This document shows positions 23,401 through 33,105 of a stretch of DNA of 64,000 nt, one piece after another. A model generated the notes under the pieces. The model ran no database searches. It worked only from the letters and a program-made list of their open reading frames with translations, and was not told where the DNA came from. Source of the DNA: Brachionus plicatilis (Eukaryota > Rotifera > Eurotatoria > Ploima > Brachionidae). Position numbers and translations under genes: made by a program. How positions within the stretch are numbered: the first letter of the stretch is position 1; every line of letters starts with the position of its first letter. The stretch is taken from the NCBI GenBank assembly GCA_010279815.1, contig QEOQ01000395.1, positions 55,656-119,655 of the forward strand, in the 5' to 3' direction.

Positions 23401-26400
23401 GAGCTAAAAAATCTTAGTGAAAAAAAAAAAAAAAACTATCAATAATCAAGGTGCTGATCTTTAACCAGGTGAATTCCTGGGGTTAAGGGGTAAATATTGT
23501 TTATTCCCAAAATTCACCCCAATAACGCCAAAAATAACTCATTTATCCGATTAGCACCGATCGTAACCCCATTGCCCCAAAATAAACTATTAATTTTGTT
23601 AAATCTGGGGTTTAAGTAAATTTTATTTTTTGTAAAATTATTCCCTGCATTTTTAATCTCAAATCTACAAAATTGAAATAAAACTCTTAAGTGAATCTTG
23701 AATTAATTTAATTTTTATTTAAAAATTTGAAAAAAATATTTAAAATTTTTTTTTAGCTTATAAGTAATTTATTTATTTATTTATTTATCTGTACCGAGCT
23801 AATGCTCATTCAGAATAAAAATATATGAAAAAAAATAAAAAAAAGAAAAATATTTCATTTAAATTTTTAAATTTATATTCAATAGTTGAAAAACTGAGTA
23901 TAGTCAGTTAGGTGAACCATAGTTCACCTATTATGCGAAACATTCTTGTTCTCAGATTTTTGTGAATGTTTTTGTTTAAATTAGAAAAATCAATCAAAAA
24001 TTAAATCTCAGTTTCGTTTATTCAAAAGTTATTTATATAAATTTGTTGTAAAGTAGTTAAATCCATATCGATTATAGAAAAATTTATTGATTGATATTTT
24101 TCCTTTTGAATATAAAAAGAGCAATCTTTATAAAAAACTTAAATGTTCGAGGCAATCGGGCGAAAATTCGGCTAACCGGGTTAATATGCCGGGCAATGCT
24201 ACAAAAAATGGGGCAATTAGGTTAACCCTATAAACCCAATTGCCCCTAACCCGGTTAACCGATCGGGTGATCAGATTTCGAGTTTTCTCACCTTAGTTTG
24301 CTTAAATTTAAATTATTTGAAAGATAGGTCACCCAGTTAGGCCATCTTACTATATAATGAAGTGAAGAGAAATTTTAGTTTAAAATATAAACACTAAAAA
24401 GTTAAATTTTTCAAGGAGAGTAAGTTTTTTATGAATTTATTATGATCTAGAGATTTAAGGCGAATTTTTTTTGGACTAATTTTTTTTAAACACTGTTCAT
24501 AATTCAAAAAAAATTCTTAAGTAAAGTCAATTGACTTAACGTTAAAAAAATATATCTTAAGTAATTGACTTCACCAAAAATTACTTGAATTTTTGACTTA
24601 CGGACATGTTTTGAAATTTCATACAATACTTCCAATACAGCAAAAAAAAATTTTTTAAATAGTTGATTTAATAGTCGACCAAAAAAAATTAGTCGATTTA
24701 AAGTTAGTCGATTATTGAATCGATTATTGATAATCGATTGCTGACACTAAAACAGAGGCACCGCAATCAACCGCAATAAGGCCTTTTTTTCTTAATTCAA
24801 AAAAGTATTGAATCTTTAGAATTGTGAAATTTCATACAAAACTTCCAATACAACAAAAAAAAAATTTTTTAGCTTTTGTTCTATATGTCAAAAACTTGTT
24901 CTGGCTCAAGTGAAAAAACTTTTGTTTCACCTACTGCGCAAGTCTGCCAAATCTTTGCAGATTAATTGCGTTTAATTTTTAATACTTTTAAATTGGGTGA
25001 AATTTTGTAGAATTTGCACAGGAGTTTAAAGAGTTTAAAAAATGTAAAACTTTTGTTCTAAGTGTCAAAAACTTGTTCTGGAAATGAAATAAATATTTTT
25101 GACATTTAGAACAAAAGTTTAAAATTTTTTTTTATTTTTGTATTAGAAATTTTGTTTGAAATTTCAAAATGCCACTTTTTTTTAATTTTTAAACAAAAGA
25201 TTTCATAAATTAGAATCAAATGATAATTATTAACAAATAAGGTTTTGAATTTTTTTAAAGAATTAAAGAGTTCATTATGAAAATTTTTAAACGAATCTTT
25301 CAAAACAATCTTGAGACTAATTTCCAATTTTTTACTCACCGAAAATAACCTAAAAAATTAATAATTTCTATTTTGGTGAAAAAGTTTAGTAATTACATCA
25401 ATCAAAAGTCTTTTGAAAAAAATATTAATGAAATAAAAAGTGCTATTTATTTTATAAAATACATATACATATGTTTCATGAAAAGCAATGATTAATCATA
25501 ACCAAAAATAATGCATAGTTCTGTCACAAATTTTTTCAGATTTAAAAAATTAAGCTTTCTATAAAAGTATGCTTCTGCAATAAATTTTTATAAGGTAAAA
25601 CTTCACAATCTACCTCGGGATTATAGGGCTAAACTTGTCAAGTTTTATTGAAATATAATCAATACATTTAAATTTGATAAATATTTAAAAACTTTATTAA
25701 AATTGTTATTATGTTCGAATTTAAACTCATTTGAATTCTGTTTTAATATCTCATATTTGATTTTTTTGCTAATACTTGAACTTAAAAGATTCCTAGCATG
25801 TCAAAACATTTCTAATGAAACTTTTAATTAATGATTGAAAAAGGGAAGAAAATAAAAGTAGTAAAAACAATTACAAATTTACTACAAGTCTTCATTCCAA
25901 TAAATGAAGCCTAAATAATTGTTTTTTAACGCCACACTAAAAGTCCAAGAATTTGATTTTTAAGTATCAACAAAAAAAGGATCCTTGTTTCAATCTATTT
26001 GATTTAAATTAGCTTATTTTTATCATATTTTTTTATTTTTCTATTTTATTTTGCCAGTTTTGATTTTTGTTTTCAATCATGAGCACTAAAAGCAGATAAA
26101 AAAACTGAAACTAAAAAAAAAAAACAAATAAAAGTAAATCTTTCAAAAATATTTTTTTTAGTTTTAATCAATACGTAAAAATTCTTTTTTCCTTTTAATA
26201 AATGCGTTCTTATCTTTTTTATAATTCATATTTATTTTAATTTTTTAAATGGTTTTTCTTTTTTGAAAAAAAAATTAGATCTATAAGATGACAATAAAAA
26301 AAATCCTAAAAATAATCAAATTACTGTAAAACTAAGAATTAATTTTATTTAAAAAATTAATTTATGGGATTTTCACATTTAAATACATTTATTTTATTAG

Positions 26401-28018
26401 TTTTTCATCATTTTAAATTAATAGTGTTCTTTTTTAGGGTGAGTAAGATTCTTTATGTTTTTTAATCTTTTTTTACTAGTTTTTAATCCTTAATTTTCAA
26501 TATGTAGGAGCTTTGGTTCGGTACAAATTATCAAATAAATAAATAAATAAAAGTATAGTTGTTCGACGAGATAACATTTGATAATGTTGAAAAGAAAAAC
26601 AAGAAAAATAATAGAAATACGAATTTTTAAAACTGTAAATTATCTTTTATTCCTATCATCTTTTTTATTTAATGTCTATGTTGCTTTTTATCTAGTATTT
26701 AGTTTGATCCCATGCTTTTTTCTTAATTTTATGTTTTTATATATTTTTTTTTTAATTTAATAAAACAAATAATTTTTTTCATTAGTAATTTAAGTAAAAT
26801 AAATCATTTTGTTAAACCCCAAGACATTGCGAAAATTAATAAAAAACTTTGAATACAAACTAAAAAAAAATTAAATTTTTTTGAAAGTTTTATATGAAAT
26901 TTCAGAATGCCAAACCCCAAAGTGATTGAATATTTTAAGGAAAAAATCATTTTCAAATTAGTATTCAATCGTTTTTTTAGTTTGTCTGCGAGGTTTTACA
27001 GTAATCAAGAAAACTTAAATATTTTTAAAAAATTTTGTATCATTTACCTCATTTAGTAATAAAATTCAACTTACAATTTCATTTTTAAATAAACAACGAT
27101 CACATTTGCACAAAAAATAATAGTTTTTTAACAGAGTTTGCTGACGGAATTTTTTAGGCATTAAAATATCTATATAGGATATAGAGTACTTTTCTTCAGA
27201 TTCGAGCTTACGAATGGATTTAACAAAAATTTTAAATCCATTAAATGTGACAACTGAATTTGGTTCACATGAATGATCAATACTAGAAACACTTAGGTAA
27301 ATACCAGATCCGATCATTTCAGATAAATCAAAATTGCCAATTGTTATTGTGTTAACCATCAATTTTCCAAAGATTGATATCATTTCTCTAGCATTCAATT
27401 TATTTTTCAATAAAAAATCTTCACCCATCAGGTCTCTGATAAAACAAAAGCATTTTTGCATTTTAGCCAATCTGTCCATATCTTTTACCAAATCATCATA
27501 ATCTAAAAAAAATTTCACTAATATTTTTAATTAACAATTTTAATAATAATTTACGATCCATTAATGTTTCAAATGATTTTAATCCATAATTGTCAGTGAA
27601 ATTATTCTTATTGTTCTGAATAATTGAGGATTAAAAAGTAATTTTTGATAAAATATATAAAAAATCATACTATTTTAACTTGTATTAAAGTTCGGAGAAA
27701 AATGCGATTCAAATCATCTTTTATTTCCTCTTTAAGTTTATTATTTTCTTCGATCTTGGAAAATTTTTTGCATTCGTGTTCATGTATTGACCAGTCATTT
27801 ATTTGACATTGTTTAGAACAATAATGCATGAATTTACACCTTGAGCATCGCAAACATTTTGAGGATCTAAAATACTTTAATTATTTTTTTTATAAAAAAA
27901 GGAAAAAATTAAATTACTCTTTAAAACAAAAATCGCAGAACAATTGCTTTTTATCATAGAGCAAACAATGGACAAATGGTAAAGCTTCGATAATACAAGA
28001 ACCAGCAATTACCGACAT
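14430..28018 (-). CDS. SMYD-family (MYND + SET) lysine methyltransferase
   Basis: Protein lysine methyltransferase of the SMYD family. Exons on the minus strand: 28018-27918, 27866-27671, 27615-27555, 27502-27075, 16911-16550, 14631-14430; phases agree, 449 residues. MYND zinc finger from FCDFC (27-31) through CLRCSRC and YCSKQCQINDW to Cys66. SET core DHSCEPN (195-201), Tyr229 in SYIDILMP, post-SET CKCDRC (251-256). The C-terminal helical domain has CNIYLVKFYEFLMDSY and LPANHPSIGLLSLK, as in SMYD1-3. Odd: family NHSC reads DHSC. Intron 4 is 10.2 kb and contains the receptor gene at 16937-22167 on the other strand. Acceptors of exons 5 and 6 were chosen to keep phase and are less certain. The N-terminus may extend through a further upstream exon, because the usual Gly-Arg-Gly motif is absent. 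Confidence 0.85.
15868..16103. mobile_element. 236-bp MITE with AAGTC-rich inverted repeats
   Basis: Begins near CAGAGTTGTTTAAAAGTC and ends with the inverse GACTTTTAAACAACTCTG. Flanked by TATTGAAC (15860-15867) and TATTGATC (16104-16111), an 8-bp duplication with one mismatch. It sits in SMYD intron 5. One-sided or degraded relatives occur at 2160-2230, 22985-23080, 61700-61757 and 62875-62930. Confidence 0.7.
16341..16386 (+). repeat. short LINE/SINE-like 3' tail, hairpin CGCC-TTTAA-GGCG
   Basis: The hairpin CGCCTTTAAGGCG is followed by TTCATTG and an (AAAT/AAT)n tail. A second copy at 63947-63990 keeps the TTTAA loop but has stem CTCC/GGAG. Hairpin plus microsatellite tail is typical of 3' ends of some non-LTR retrotransposons and their SINEs. 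Confidence 0.4.
16937..22167 (+). CDS. divergent ionotropic glutamate receptor-like channel subunit
   Basis: Ligand-gated cation channel of the glutamate receptor/IR type. Exons 16937-17766 and 20784-22167; phases agree, 737 residues. Seen: signal peptide MRLFYLINLVKFVFS; a short, divergent extracellular part with no separate amino-terminal domain; TM1 about 216-245; re-entrant pore helix with SYTFWWSFIIFTAN (263-276); TM3 about 294-317 ending MFTSQL (usual motif SYTAN); S2 ligand-binding half about 320-455; TM4 about 459-480; a Ser/Asn-rich cytoplasmic tail of about 255 residues. The K-channel-like GYGD seen in some receptors is absent. The start is the ATG before the signal peptide, 25 bp from SMYD exon 5; the frame is also open upstream, antisense to that exon, probably by chance. 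AATAAA at 22252. The intron is 3017 bp. The ligand is unknown; a microexon at the junction is possible. Confidence 0.82.
18515..18552 (-). repeat. LINE/SINE-like 3' tail (degenerate copy)
   Basis: The inverse reads TCTGAAGAAGCTCTAGCTC followed by AGATAAAATAA. It belongs with the better copies at 23766, 26505, 34108 and 62041. Confidence 0.4.
18826..19782. mobile_element. 957-bp TIR element with TGGATAAT target duplication
   Basis: Left end GGGCTCCGTATCAAAATAGC; inverse right end GGGAGTAGATCAAAATAGC. Perfect 8-bp duplication TGGATAAT at 18818-18825 and 19783-19790. Both ends carry repeated AGCTAAATTAAATTAGCT subterminal motifs. An 8-bp duplication suggests a hAT- or Merlin-like mobiliser. No coding capacity, so non-autonomous. 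The ends resemble those of the element at 43700-44292. Confidence 0.82.
20149..20300. repeat. inverted repeat, arms about 46 bp
   Basis: AAAAGTTAGGAAAGCAAAAA plus a following ATA.TATTTTTTAATAAAAAAGGTTT occurs at 20149-20196 and inverted at 20249-20300, around a loop of about 50 bp. A small foldback unit inside the receptor intron. Confidence 0.7.
20332..20580. repeat. 30-bp tandem repeat array
   Basis: About eight imperfect copies of a 30-bp unit made of GATTTAATAGTTGACT and AAAAAAAATTAGTT, with some copies shortened. A shorter related stretch is at 24655-24735. It lies in the receptor intron. Confidence 0.75.
22465..22763. mobile_element. 299-bp foldback MITE
   Basis: Nearly the whole unit is an inverted repeat: TAACGTAAATGTCCGATAAA at the left and its inverse at 22744-22763, then GACATGTCACTAA, TAGTGACATGTAATATTT and GTGAACACTGATTTTT in both arms. 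The central loop is about 25 bp. The left arm has an extra 14-bp insertion. Possible divergent kin at 18190-18320. No clear target duplication. Confidence 0.75.
23281..24310. repeat. dispersed repeat with TGATCTTTAACC-type ends, copy 1
   Basis: Shares AATCAAGGTGCTGATCTTTA then ACC.G.TGAATTCCTGGGGTTAA with 47440-47730. The right side (about 24140-24290) is rich in GGGTTA, CCCGGTTAACC and CGATCGGG, partly the inverse of the left, which suggests a TIR element. It has more GC than its surroundings. Exact limits not resolved. Confidence 0.5.
23766..23824 (-). repeat. LINE/SINE-like 3' tail with GAGC hairpin
   Basis: The inverse reads TCTGAATGAGCATTAGCTCG, then GTACAGAT and an (AAAT)n tail. The hairpin GAGC..GCTC is shared with the copies at 26505, 34108 and 62041. 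Confidence 0.6.
26505..26552 (+). repeat. LINE/SINE-like 3' tail with GAGC hairpin
   Basis: AGGAGCTTTGGTTCGGTACA followed by AATTATC and (AAAT)n. Plus orientation; severely 5'-truncated. Confidence 0.55.
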
Positions 28019-28341
28019 TAGATGATTTATAATTTCTAAAAATTTTAATTGATTTGCAATAAAAATTTTTAGAAAATTATAATATTTGACTTAAAAATTT
28101 TGTATACATATTCATAAGTCATATTATTTTAATTTTTTAATTGAAATATTTATTTTTTGGTTTACAAATTATTTCAAGAACTTTGAATTTAAATGAAAAA
28201 AATTCAAAGACCGTAATCACACATTTAATGGTTTGAGATTAATTACATCATGTTACTTACATATTGTTTGAATCTAGTATGCTGAATATAATTAATTTGT
28301 ATTGAAATTAATTATTTTATTAATTATTATTTATTATTGTA
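28019..28341. other. 5' flank of SMYD
   Basis: AT-rich. The SMYD frame is open a few codons upstream of the ATG to a possible acceptor (TTTTTAG), so an additional upstream exon is possible. No other feature recognised. Confidence 0.4.
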
Positions 28342-28351
28342 GAGAACAAGG

Positions 28352-28691
28352 ACATTGTGAAATTTGGAACAAAAAAGAAAAAAAAAAATTTAAAATGAAA
28401 TAAATTTTTTACTATGAATTGTTCAGCAAAATGTGTCAGCTGATACAAACTTTGTACCGCTGATACCACCCAAATTTAGTCTCTGCAACAACTCTACAAT
28501 TTAATTTTAATGATCTTCTGATACAATTAGTGCTTTGAAGACTTGAAAAGTATTTGTATAGACTAAATGTGGGTGGTACAAATTCTGTATCAGCTGATAC
28601 ATTTTGAAAAACAATTTTTTGATTCATAGTAAAAAATTTATTCCATTTTAAAATTTTTGTTTTTGTTCTTTGTTCCAAAATTCACAATGCT
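28352..28691. mobile_element. 340-bp foldback MITE with 10-bp duplication GAGAACAAGG
   Basis: Arms of about 130 bp. Left ACATTGTGAAATTTGGAACA; inverse right AGCATTGTGAATTTTGGAAC. Both arms carry AAATTTTTTACTATGAAT and the palindrome TCAGCTGA. GAGAACAAGG is repeated exactly at 28342-28351 and 28692-28701. A 9-10 bp duplication fits a Mutator-like mobiliser. The CATTGTGAAATTT start is shared with repeats at 19985 and 24823. Confidence 0.75.
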
Positions 28692-29128
28692 GAGAACAAG
28701 GTTGCTTCGGAGCAAGGCTATTGATTATTTTATTTTTTTATTTTTTTTTATTTTATTGGTTTTCTATTAAAACTAGAAGGCCCGATTTTTTAAGTCCGAT
28801 CGGGTCAATTTTACCCGTAAATCATTTCAATGATTGTTTGGTTAAAAATAGTAAAATGGACGTAATTTTATTTTAATCTTTTTGACCAAATCTTTAAATT
28901 TAAGAGATGAAAAATTAATTTCAATTTGATGAAAAAAATTGCAATTATCAAAATTGAACTTACAGTACTGATTTTTTCGAGTGGTTTTACCAAAATTTAC
29001 GCGAATTTACCAAAATTTTAGTAAATTTACCGGAATTCCCGTAAATTTACCAGAATTTAACGGGTTTTAGGTAAAATTTCGTAAAAACGAAAAGGGCCAA
29101 AAAAAACCAAATTTTTGCAATATTTTCA

Positions 29129-29299
29129 NNNNNNNNNNNNNNNNNNNNNNNNNNNNNNNNNNNNNNNNNNNNNNNNNNNNNNNNNNNNNNNNNNNNNNNN
29201 NNNNNNNNNNNNNNNNNNNNNNNNNNNNNNNNNNNNNNNNNNNNNNNNNNNNNNNNNNNNNNNNNNNNNNNNNNNNNNNNNNNNNNNNNNNNNNNNNNN
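29129..29299. other. assembly gap (N run)
   Basis: 171 undetermined bases lying exactly at the edge of a foldback arm, where assembly is likely to fail. Confidence 0.99.
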
Positions 29300-29626
29300 T
29301 ACACATATTTTAGTGATTTGACCAGTCGCCATTTTTCTCAATTACACTTTCAATTACCTAATTTATCAAAGTAAATATTTTAAAAAGCCAAAAACTTAAA
29401 TTTAAATTTCAACCTTTTTCAGATGATTTATATATTTACTACATTTTTCAACTGTTAGTGATTTTTCAAATTCAAAAATTTCAATTTCAAATTTCAAATC
29501 ATCTGAAAAAGGTTGAAATTTAAATTTAAGTTTTTGGCTTTTTAAAATATTAACTTTGATAAATTAGGTAATTGAAAGTGTATTTGAGAAAAATGGCGAC
29601 TGGTCAAATCACTAAAATATATGTAT
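29300..29626. mobile_element. foldback unit with arms of about 128 bp
   Basis: 29301-29429 and 29496-29625 are inverse copies (TTTTAGTGATTTGACCAGTC, AAAAAGCCAAAAACTTAAAT and TTTCAACCTTTTTCAGATGA are shared) with few mismatches, around a 66-bp spacer. The left arm abuts the gap, so its outer end is unknown. It is nested in the composite TIR element. Confidence 0.8.
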
Positions 29627-29645
29627 CTAATAATTTCAATATTAT

Positions 29646-30211
29646 CACTAGAAGCACCAAGGTGTCAAAATGACTCTTCTTGATTTTTTACTAAGTTATA
29701 ATTCAATGGTTTGAAAAGATTAAAACTTTAAATTGTAAAGTTTACATGAAATAAAGTTAAATTTTAAAAATTTTATATTAACATATTCACATGATGCTTC
29801 ATTTTTTTAAATTGACTATATACTACTAGAAGCACCAAAAAGGGTCAAATGACTCCCATTCTACCCATTCTGCCCCCCAAACACCTAAAAGTGTACGTAA
29901 AAGAGCCCAAAGTTTAGATGACCAAAAAAACAGTTGTCCAAAGCGTGTTAAGTGTCAAATTCGCCTTTGCAACAATAATAAAACTAATTTAATCTGTACA
30001 AACTGTAATAAATCAGTATGCGGACAATGTAGAACGGAACGTGTGATTATTTGTAAAAAATGTGAGAAATAATTTTTATAGCAATCTTTTTTTTTATTAC
30101 ATGATTTAAAATTGATATATGATTAATTTAACATTTTTTCTTTTCGAATAAAGACTTAACACATCTTTAATTTTAAAAAGAGTCATTTGAGCCCGTTTGG
30201 TGCTTCTAGTG
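29646..30211 (+). mobile_element. piggyBac-type deletion derivative
   Basis: Left end CACTAGAAGCACCAAGG (29646) preceded by TTAT; right end, inverted, CACTAGAAGCACCAAACGGG followed by TTAA (30212-30215), the piggyBac target. A second left-type terminus, CTACTAGAAGCACCAAAAAG, lies at 29824. The 566-bp element contains only the end of a transposase. Confidence 0.75.
29851..30072 (+). pseudogene. piggyBac transposase C-terminal cysteine-rich domain
   Basis: An open frame without its own ATG, running out of the element's left part. It encodes a basic Ser/Pro linker then the cross-brace type CRD: RVKCQIRLCNNN, LICTNCNKSVCGQC and IICKKCEK before the stop. In piggyBac transposases this domain binds the transposon ends. 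The DDD catalytic domain is absent, so this is a leftover 3' end or a stand-alone end-binding peptide. Confidence 0.7.
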
Positions 30212-30599
30212 TTAAAATAACTTAATTTAAATGTTTCTTTTTTTTTTAGTTTTTTTTTCACTTTTTTTTACTATTTTTCACTAAAATCAATAAAAATTTA
30301 CGAAAATTTGCGTAAAAAAATGCATTTTTTTTTTTTAAATTTTTTAATAATTTTGAAAAAAAACTAAAAAAAGTGAAAATATTGCAAAAATTTGGTTTTT
30401 TTTGGCCCTTTTCGTTTTTACCACCCAAATTTTACCTAAAACCCGTTAAATTCTGGTAAATTTACGGGAATTCCGGTAAATTTACTGTTTTTCACTTTTG
30501 CGATTTTACGTAAAATTACCGGAATTCCGGTAAATTTACTAAAATTTTGGTAAATTCGCGTAAATCTTGGTAAAACCACTCGAACAAATCAGTACTGTA

Positions 30600-31614
30600 T
30601 TTAATAGATGATTTTTTTTATTTTTAATAGTATATATTTTGGTGAAAAAAAATAGTAAGACAAACTTTTTTGTCAGGGATTTAAAAAAACTCTATTCTCG
30701 ACTAAATTATTTTAAGTCAAGAATTAAGTTATTAAAAGTTTTCTTAAAATAATACCCAGGTGTGCATTTTTAGGTGTCTCCAGAATAGATTTCAAAATAG
30801 TTTATTGAGTATTTTTCTAATAATTAATCCAAGTTAAAAAGTAATTTTAGTCCCCATTAATCTATTAAAGATGGATAAAAACTAGAATAAAAAAAAATCC
30901 AGTTCAGCATCAGTCCTGATTTTATATTTTTAGATTTAGTTTTAGATTCCAAAATAAATATTATTATCTGCTTTGAAAATGTATTTTATTATTTTTAGTA
31001 TTAATCTGTTAAATTTGAATTTTTAATTGTTGTTTAATTTTTATTAAAAATTCATAACGCCTTCAAAACGATTAACTAGCAAATTTGTTTCCATGTATAA
31101 CTAAAAAGCTTTTATTAAAAAAAACATGATAAGTCTCAAATTTGTTTATTTAATTCTTACACAATATTTGAGATAGCCTGGATTCGTTTAAATTTCTTTT
31201 TTTTATTTAGATTAATTTAGAAAAACTTTGTTTTTTAGTTTAATTTTTTAATTTTATTCTCTTAATCGCCTACATTTTTTATTATCATAACTGACTGAGA
31301 CGCAATTCAGATACATTTTTTTTCAAATCTCAACTAAAAAAATTACTGCCAATTTTTCTGATATTAGTTTTAAAAAAATAATTTTTAAATTTTATTATTA
31401 TTCAATTAATAATGAAAAAGATTTATTTTCTTTACAAATAACAAAAATTACAAAGTGCTTGATTTTTGTGATCAAACTGTTCAGTTATTAAAAATTAATC
31501 AAATCAAAAATAAGATGTAAAAAATCACTTTATTAAAATAATCTCATACAAATTGCCAACAATCTTTTGATATAAATATTTATTTGAAAACTTTTATTTT
31601 CCAAATTAACCAAA
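30600..31614. other. AT-rich upstream region of the DEG/ENaC gene
   Basis: About 1 kb with no supported feature. It should contain the promoter of the channel gene, but no motif is diagnostic. Confidence 0.5.
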
Positions 31615-33045
31615 ATGGCAAACAAAAATCTTAAGCTTACATTAAAAGAACATTTATCAAGTTCCACGGTCCATGGTCTATCTAAAATAAATAATTCCCA
31701 AACAACATTAAGCAGAGTGATCTGGATAATTGGATTTTTTGTTGCCGTGGGATGTTGCTCATTTATGCTCATCAAAAATATTTCCGAATATTTAAAATAT
31801 GAAACAACAACTAAAATAGAAACTAAATTTGAGCTTTCACCAGTTTTTCCCACTGTCACGGTTTGCAATGTGAATTTTTTTACATCAGATTATGCAATTG
31901 AATTTTTTTCGAACAGAAGTAACATTTCTTATAATCCACTGAATAAATATCAGGAATCAATTGATGAAATTTATTCGAATCCTGAATATTTAAAGAACAT
32001 AGATAAGTTTGGTGATCGATTAGAAAAGCTTTTTATCTACTGCAATTTTGATATATACTCCTGCTATAATGCATCATTTTGGAGATCTTACCAAAGCAAT
32101 TTATTTGGAAATTGTTACCAGTTCAACACAGATAGCAAAAACCTTTTGAAAAATTCAATACCAGGATCTCAAAATGGTCTTCAGATTTGGTTAAATGTGA
32201 GTGTCCCCAAGGAATTAAGTCATTTAAATTTTAAAACAGGAGCTATTATTTTTATTCATAACCACACCCAGATACCAGACACTGGCAACTTTTTGATGGC
32301 ACCAGTCGGCTACGAAACTTCAATTTCAGTTTCCCGAGAATTCACAAGAAAAATCAAAAAACCTTACAGTGATTGTGATGGTGACACAGATAACCCTGAT
32401 GCATATGATTCCGAAATATCCAAATCAATTCATTCCAAAGGATTGAAATACACCCGAAAATTTTGTATTATAGTGTGTTTACAGGAATTTATATTGGAAA
32501 AATGCAGTTGTGTTTATTCAAAGTATTCTTTTCAACATTTGATTGAAAAAAAAATTCAAGCATGCGGTCCCTTAAATATGTCAAATCTTTGTGCTTATGC
32601 TAAAACAAATGAATTTTTATCCAACTCGCAGATTTATGGTTCTTGCCACGCTAAGTGTCCATTGGAGTGTGAAAGTTCTAGATTAGAAAAAACTCATTCC
32701 ACAATTGACATTGTGAATGAAGAATGGGAGAAAATAATTAACAATTTAATAAATCAATCAGGCTCTGAAGATCGAAAATTTAAAGATGAGCTTTTGATAA
32801 TAAACATTTTTTATGATGAGCTAGAGTATACTTTAATAAGTGAAGGAGAAAGTTTTAAAATTAATTCGCTTATTTCGAATTTGGGAGGAATAGCTGGATT
32901 GTTTTTAGGCGCCAGTTTTTTAAGTTTCTTAGAATTAGTTGAATTGTTGGCAGGTATGATCATTTTATTGGTCTCAAAGCAAGAGAATAAAAACAAAATA
33001 ACAGAAATCAACAAGAAACAAAATAATTTAAAAAATTTTGATTAA
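31615..33045 (+). CDS. DEG/ENaC-family sodium channel subunit
   Basis: Amiloride-type (degenerin/ENaC/ASIC) cation channel subunit in the plasma membrane; three such subunits form a channel. Single exon, 476 residues, a usual length. Seen: cytosolic N-terminus with the family His-Gly motif in STVHGLSKI; TM1 about 33-53 (IWIIGFFVAVGCCSFMLI); large extracellular domain beginning FPTVTVCN, with many cysteines such as KYTRKFCIIVC, EKCSCVY and CHAKCPLECE; TM2 entered by NLGGIAGLFLGASFLSFLEL, with the selectivity-filter Gly-Ala-Ser at 432-434; short Lys/Asn-rich C-terminus. The start is the first ATG in frame and gives the right N-terminal length. The gate (acid, peptide, bile acid or touch) cannot be told. 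No intron, unlike its neighbours. Confidence 0.96.
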   Translation: MANKNLKLTLKEHLSSSTVHGLSKINNSQTTLSRVIWIIGFFVAVGCCSFMLIKNISEYLKYETTTKIETKFELSPVFPTVTVCNVNFFTSDYAIEFFSNRSNISYNPLNKYQESIDEIYSNPEYLKNIDKFGDRLEKLFIYCNFDIYSCYNASFWRSYQSNLFGNCYQFNTDSKNLLKNSIPGSQNGLQIWLNVSVPKELSHLNFKTGAIIFIHNHTQIPDTGNFLMAPVGYETSISVSREFTRKIKKPYSDCDGDTDNPDAYDSEISKSIHSKGLKYTRKFCIIVCLQEFILEKCSCVYSKYSFQHLIEKKIQACGPLNMSNLCAYAKTNEFLSNSQIYGSCHAKCPLECESSRLEKTHSTIDIVNEEWEKIINNLINQSGSEDRKFKDELLIINIFYDELEYTLISEGESFKINSLISNLGGIAGLFLGASFLSFLELVELLAGMIILLVSKQENKNKITEINKKQNNLKNFD

Positions 33046-33105
33046 ATTATCTTTTTATTTAATTTAGAATTATTAATATTGTTTTATTTATTTTTTCAAA
33101 AATGA

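Larger units (their letters stand above)
22168..27074. other. remainder of SMYD intron 4 downstream of the receptor gene
   Basis: No exon seen. It holds a foldback element (22465-22763), a GC-richer repeat (about 23281-24310), two LINE/SINE tails (23766, 26505), and copies of a repeat starting GTGAAATTTCATACAAAACTTC at about 24613 and 24823, with an inverted partner near 25040-25170. Confidence 0.5.
28963..30597. mobile_element. composite TIR element with TA duplication, containing nested elements
   Basis: Ends CAGTACTGATTTTTTCGAGT and, inverted, CAGTACTGATTTGTTCGAGT, each bordered by TA: the Tc1/mariner-type arrangement. Subterminal regions (about 28975-29128 and 30365-30590) are mutually inverted and full of GTAAATTTACCGGAATTCC-type palindromes. 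Inside lie an N gap, a foldback unit and a piggyBac derivative. No Tc1 transposase is visible in the sequenced part. Confidence 0.75.

Noticed and set aside
28436..28678. 80-codon minus-strand frame
   Set aside because: It is inside the 28352-28691 MITE; the apparent peptide is the inverted arm.
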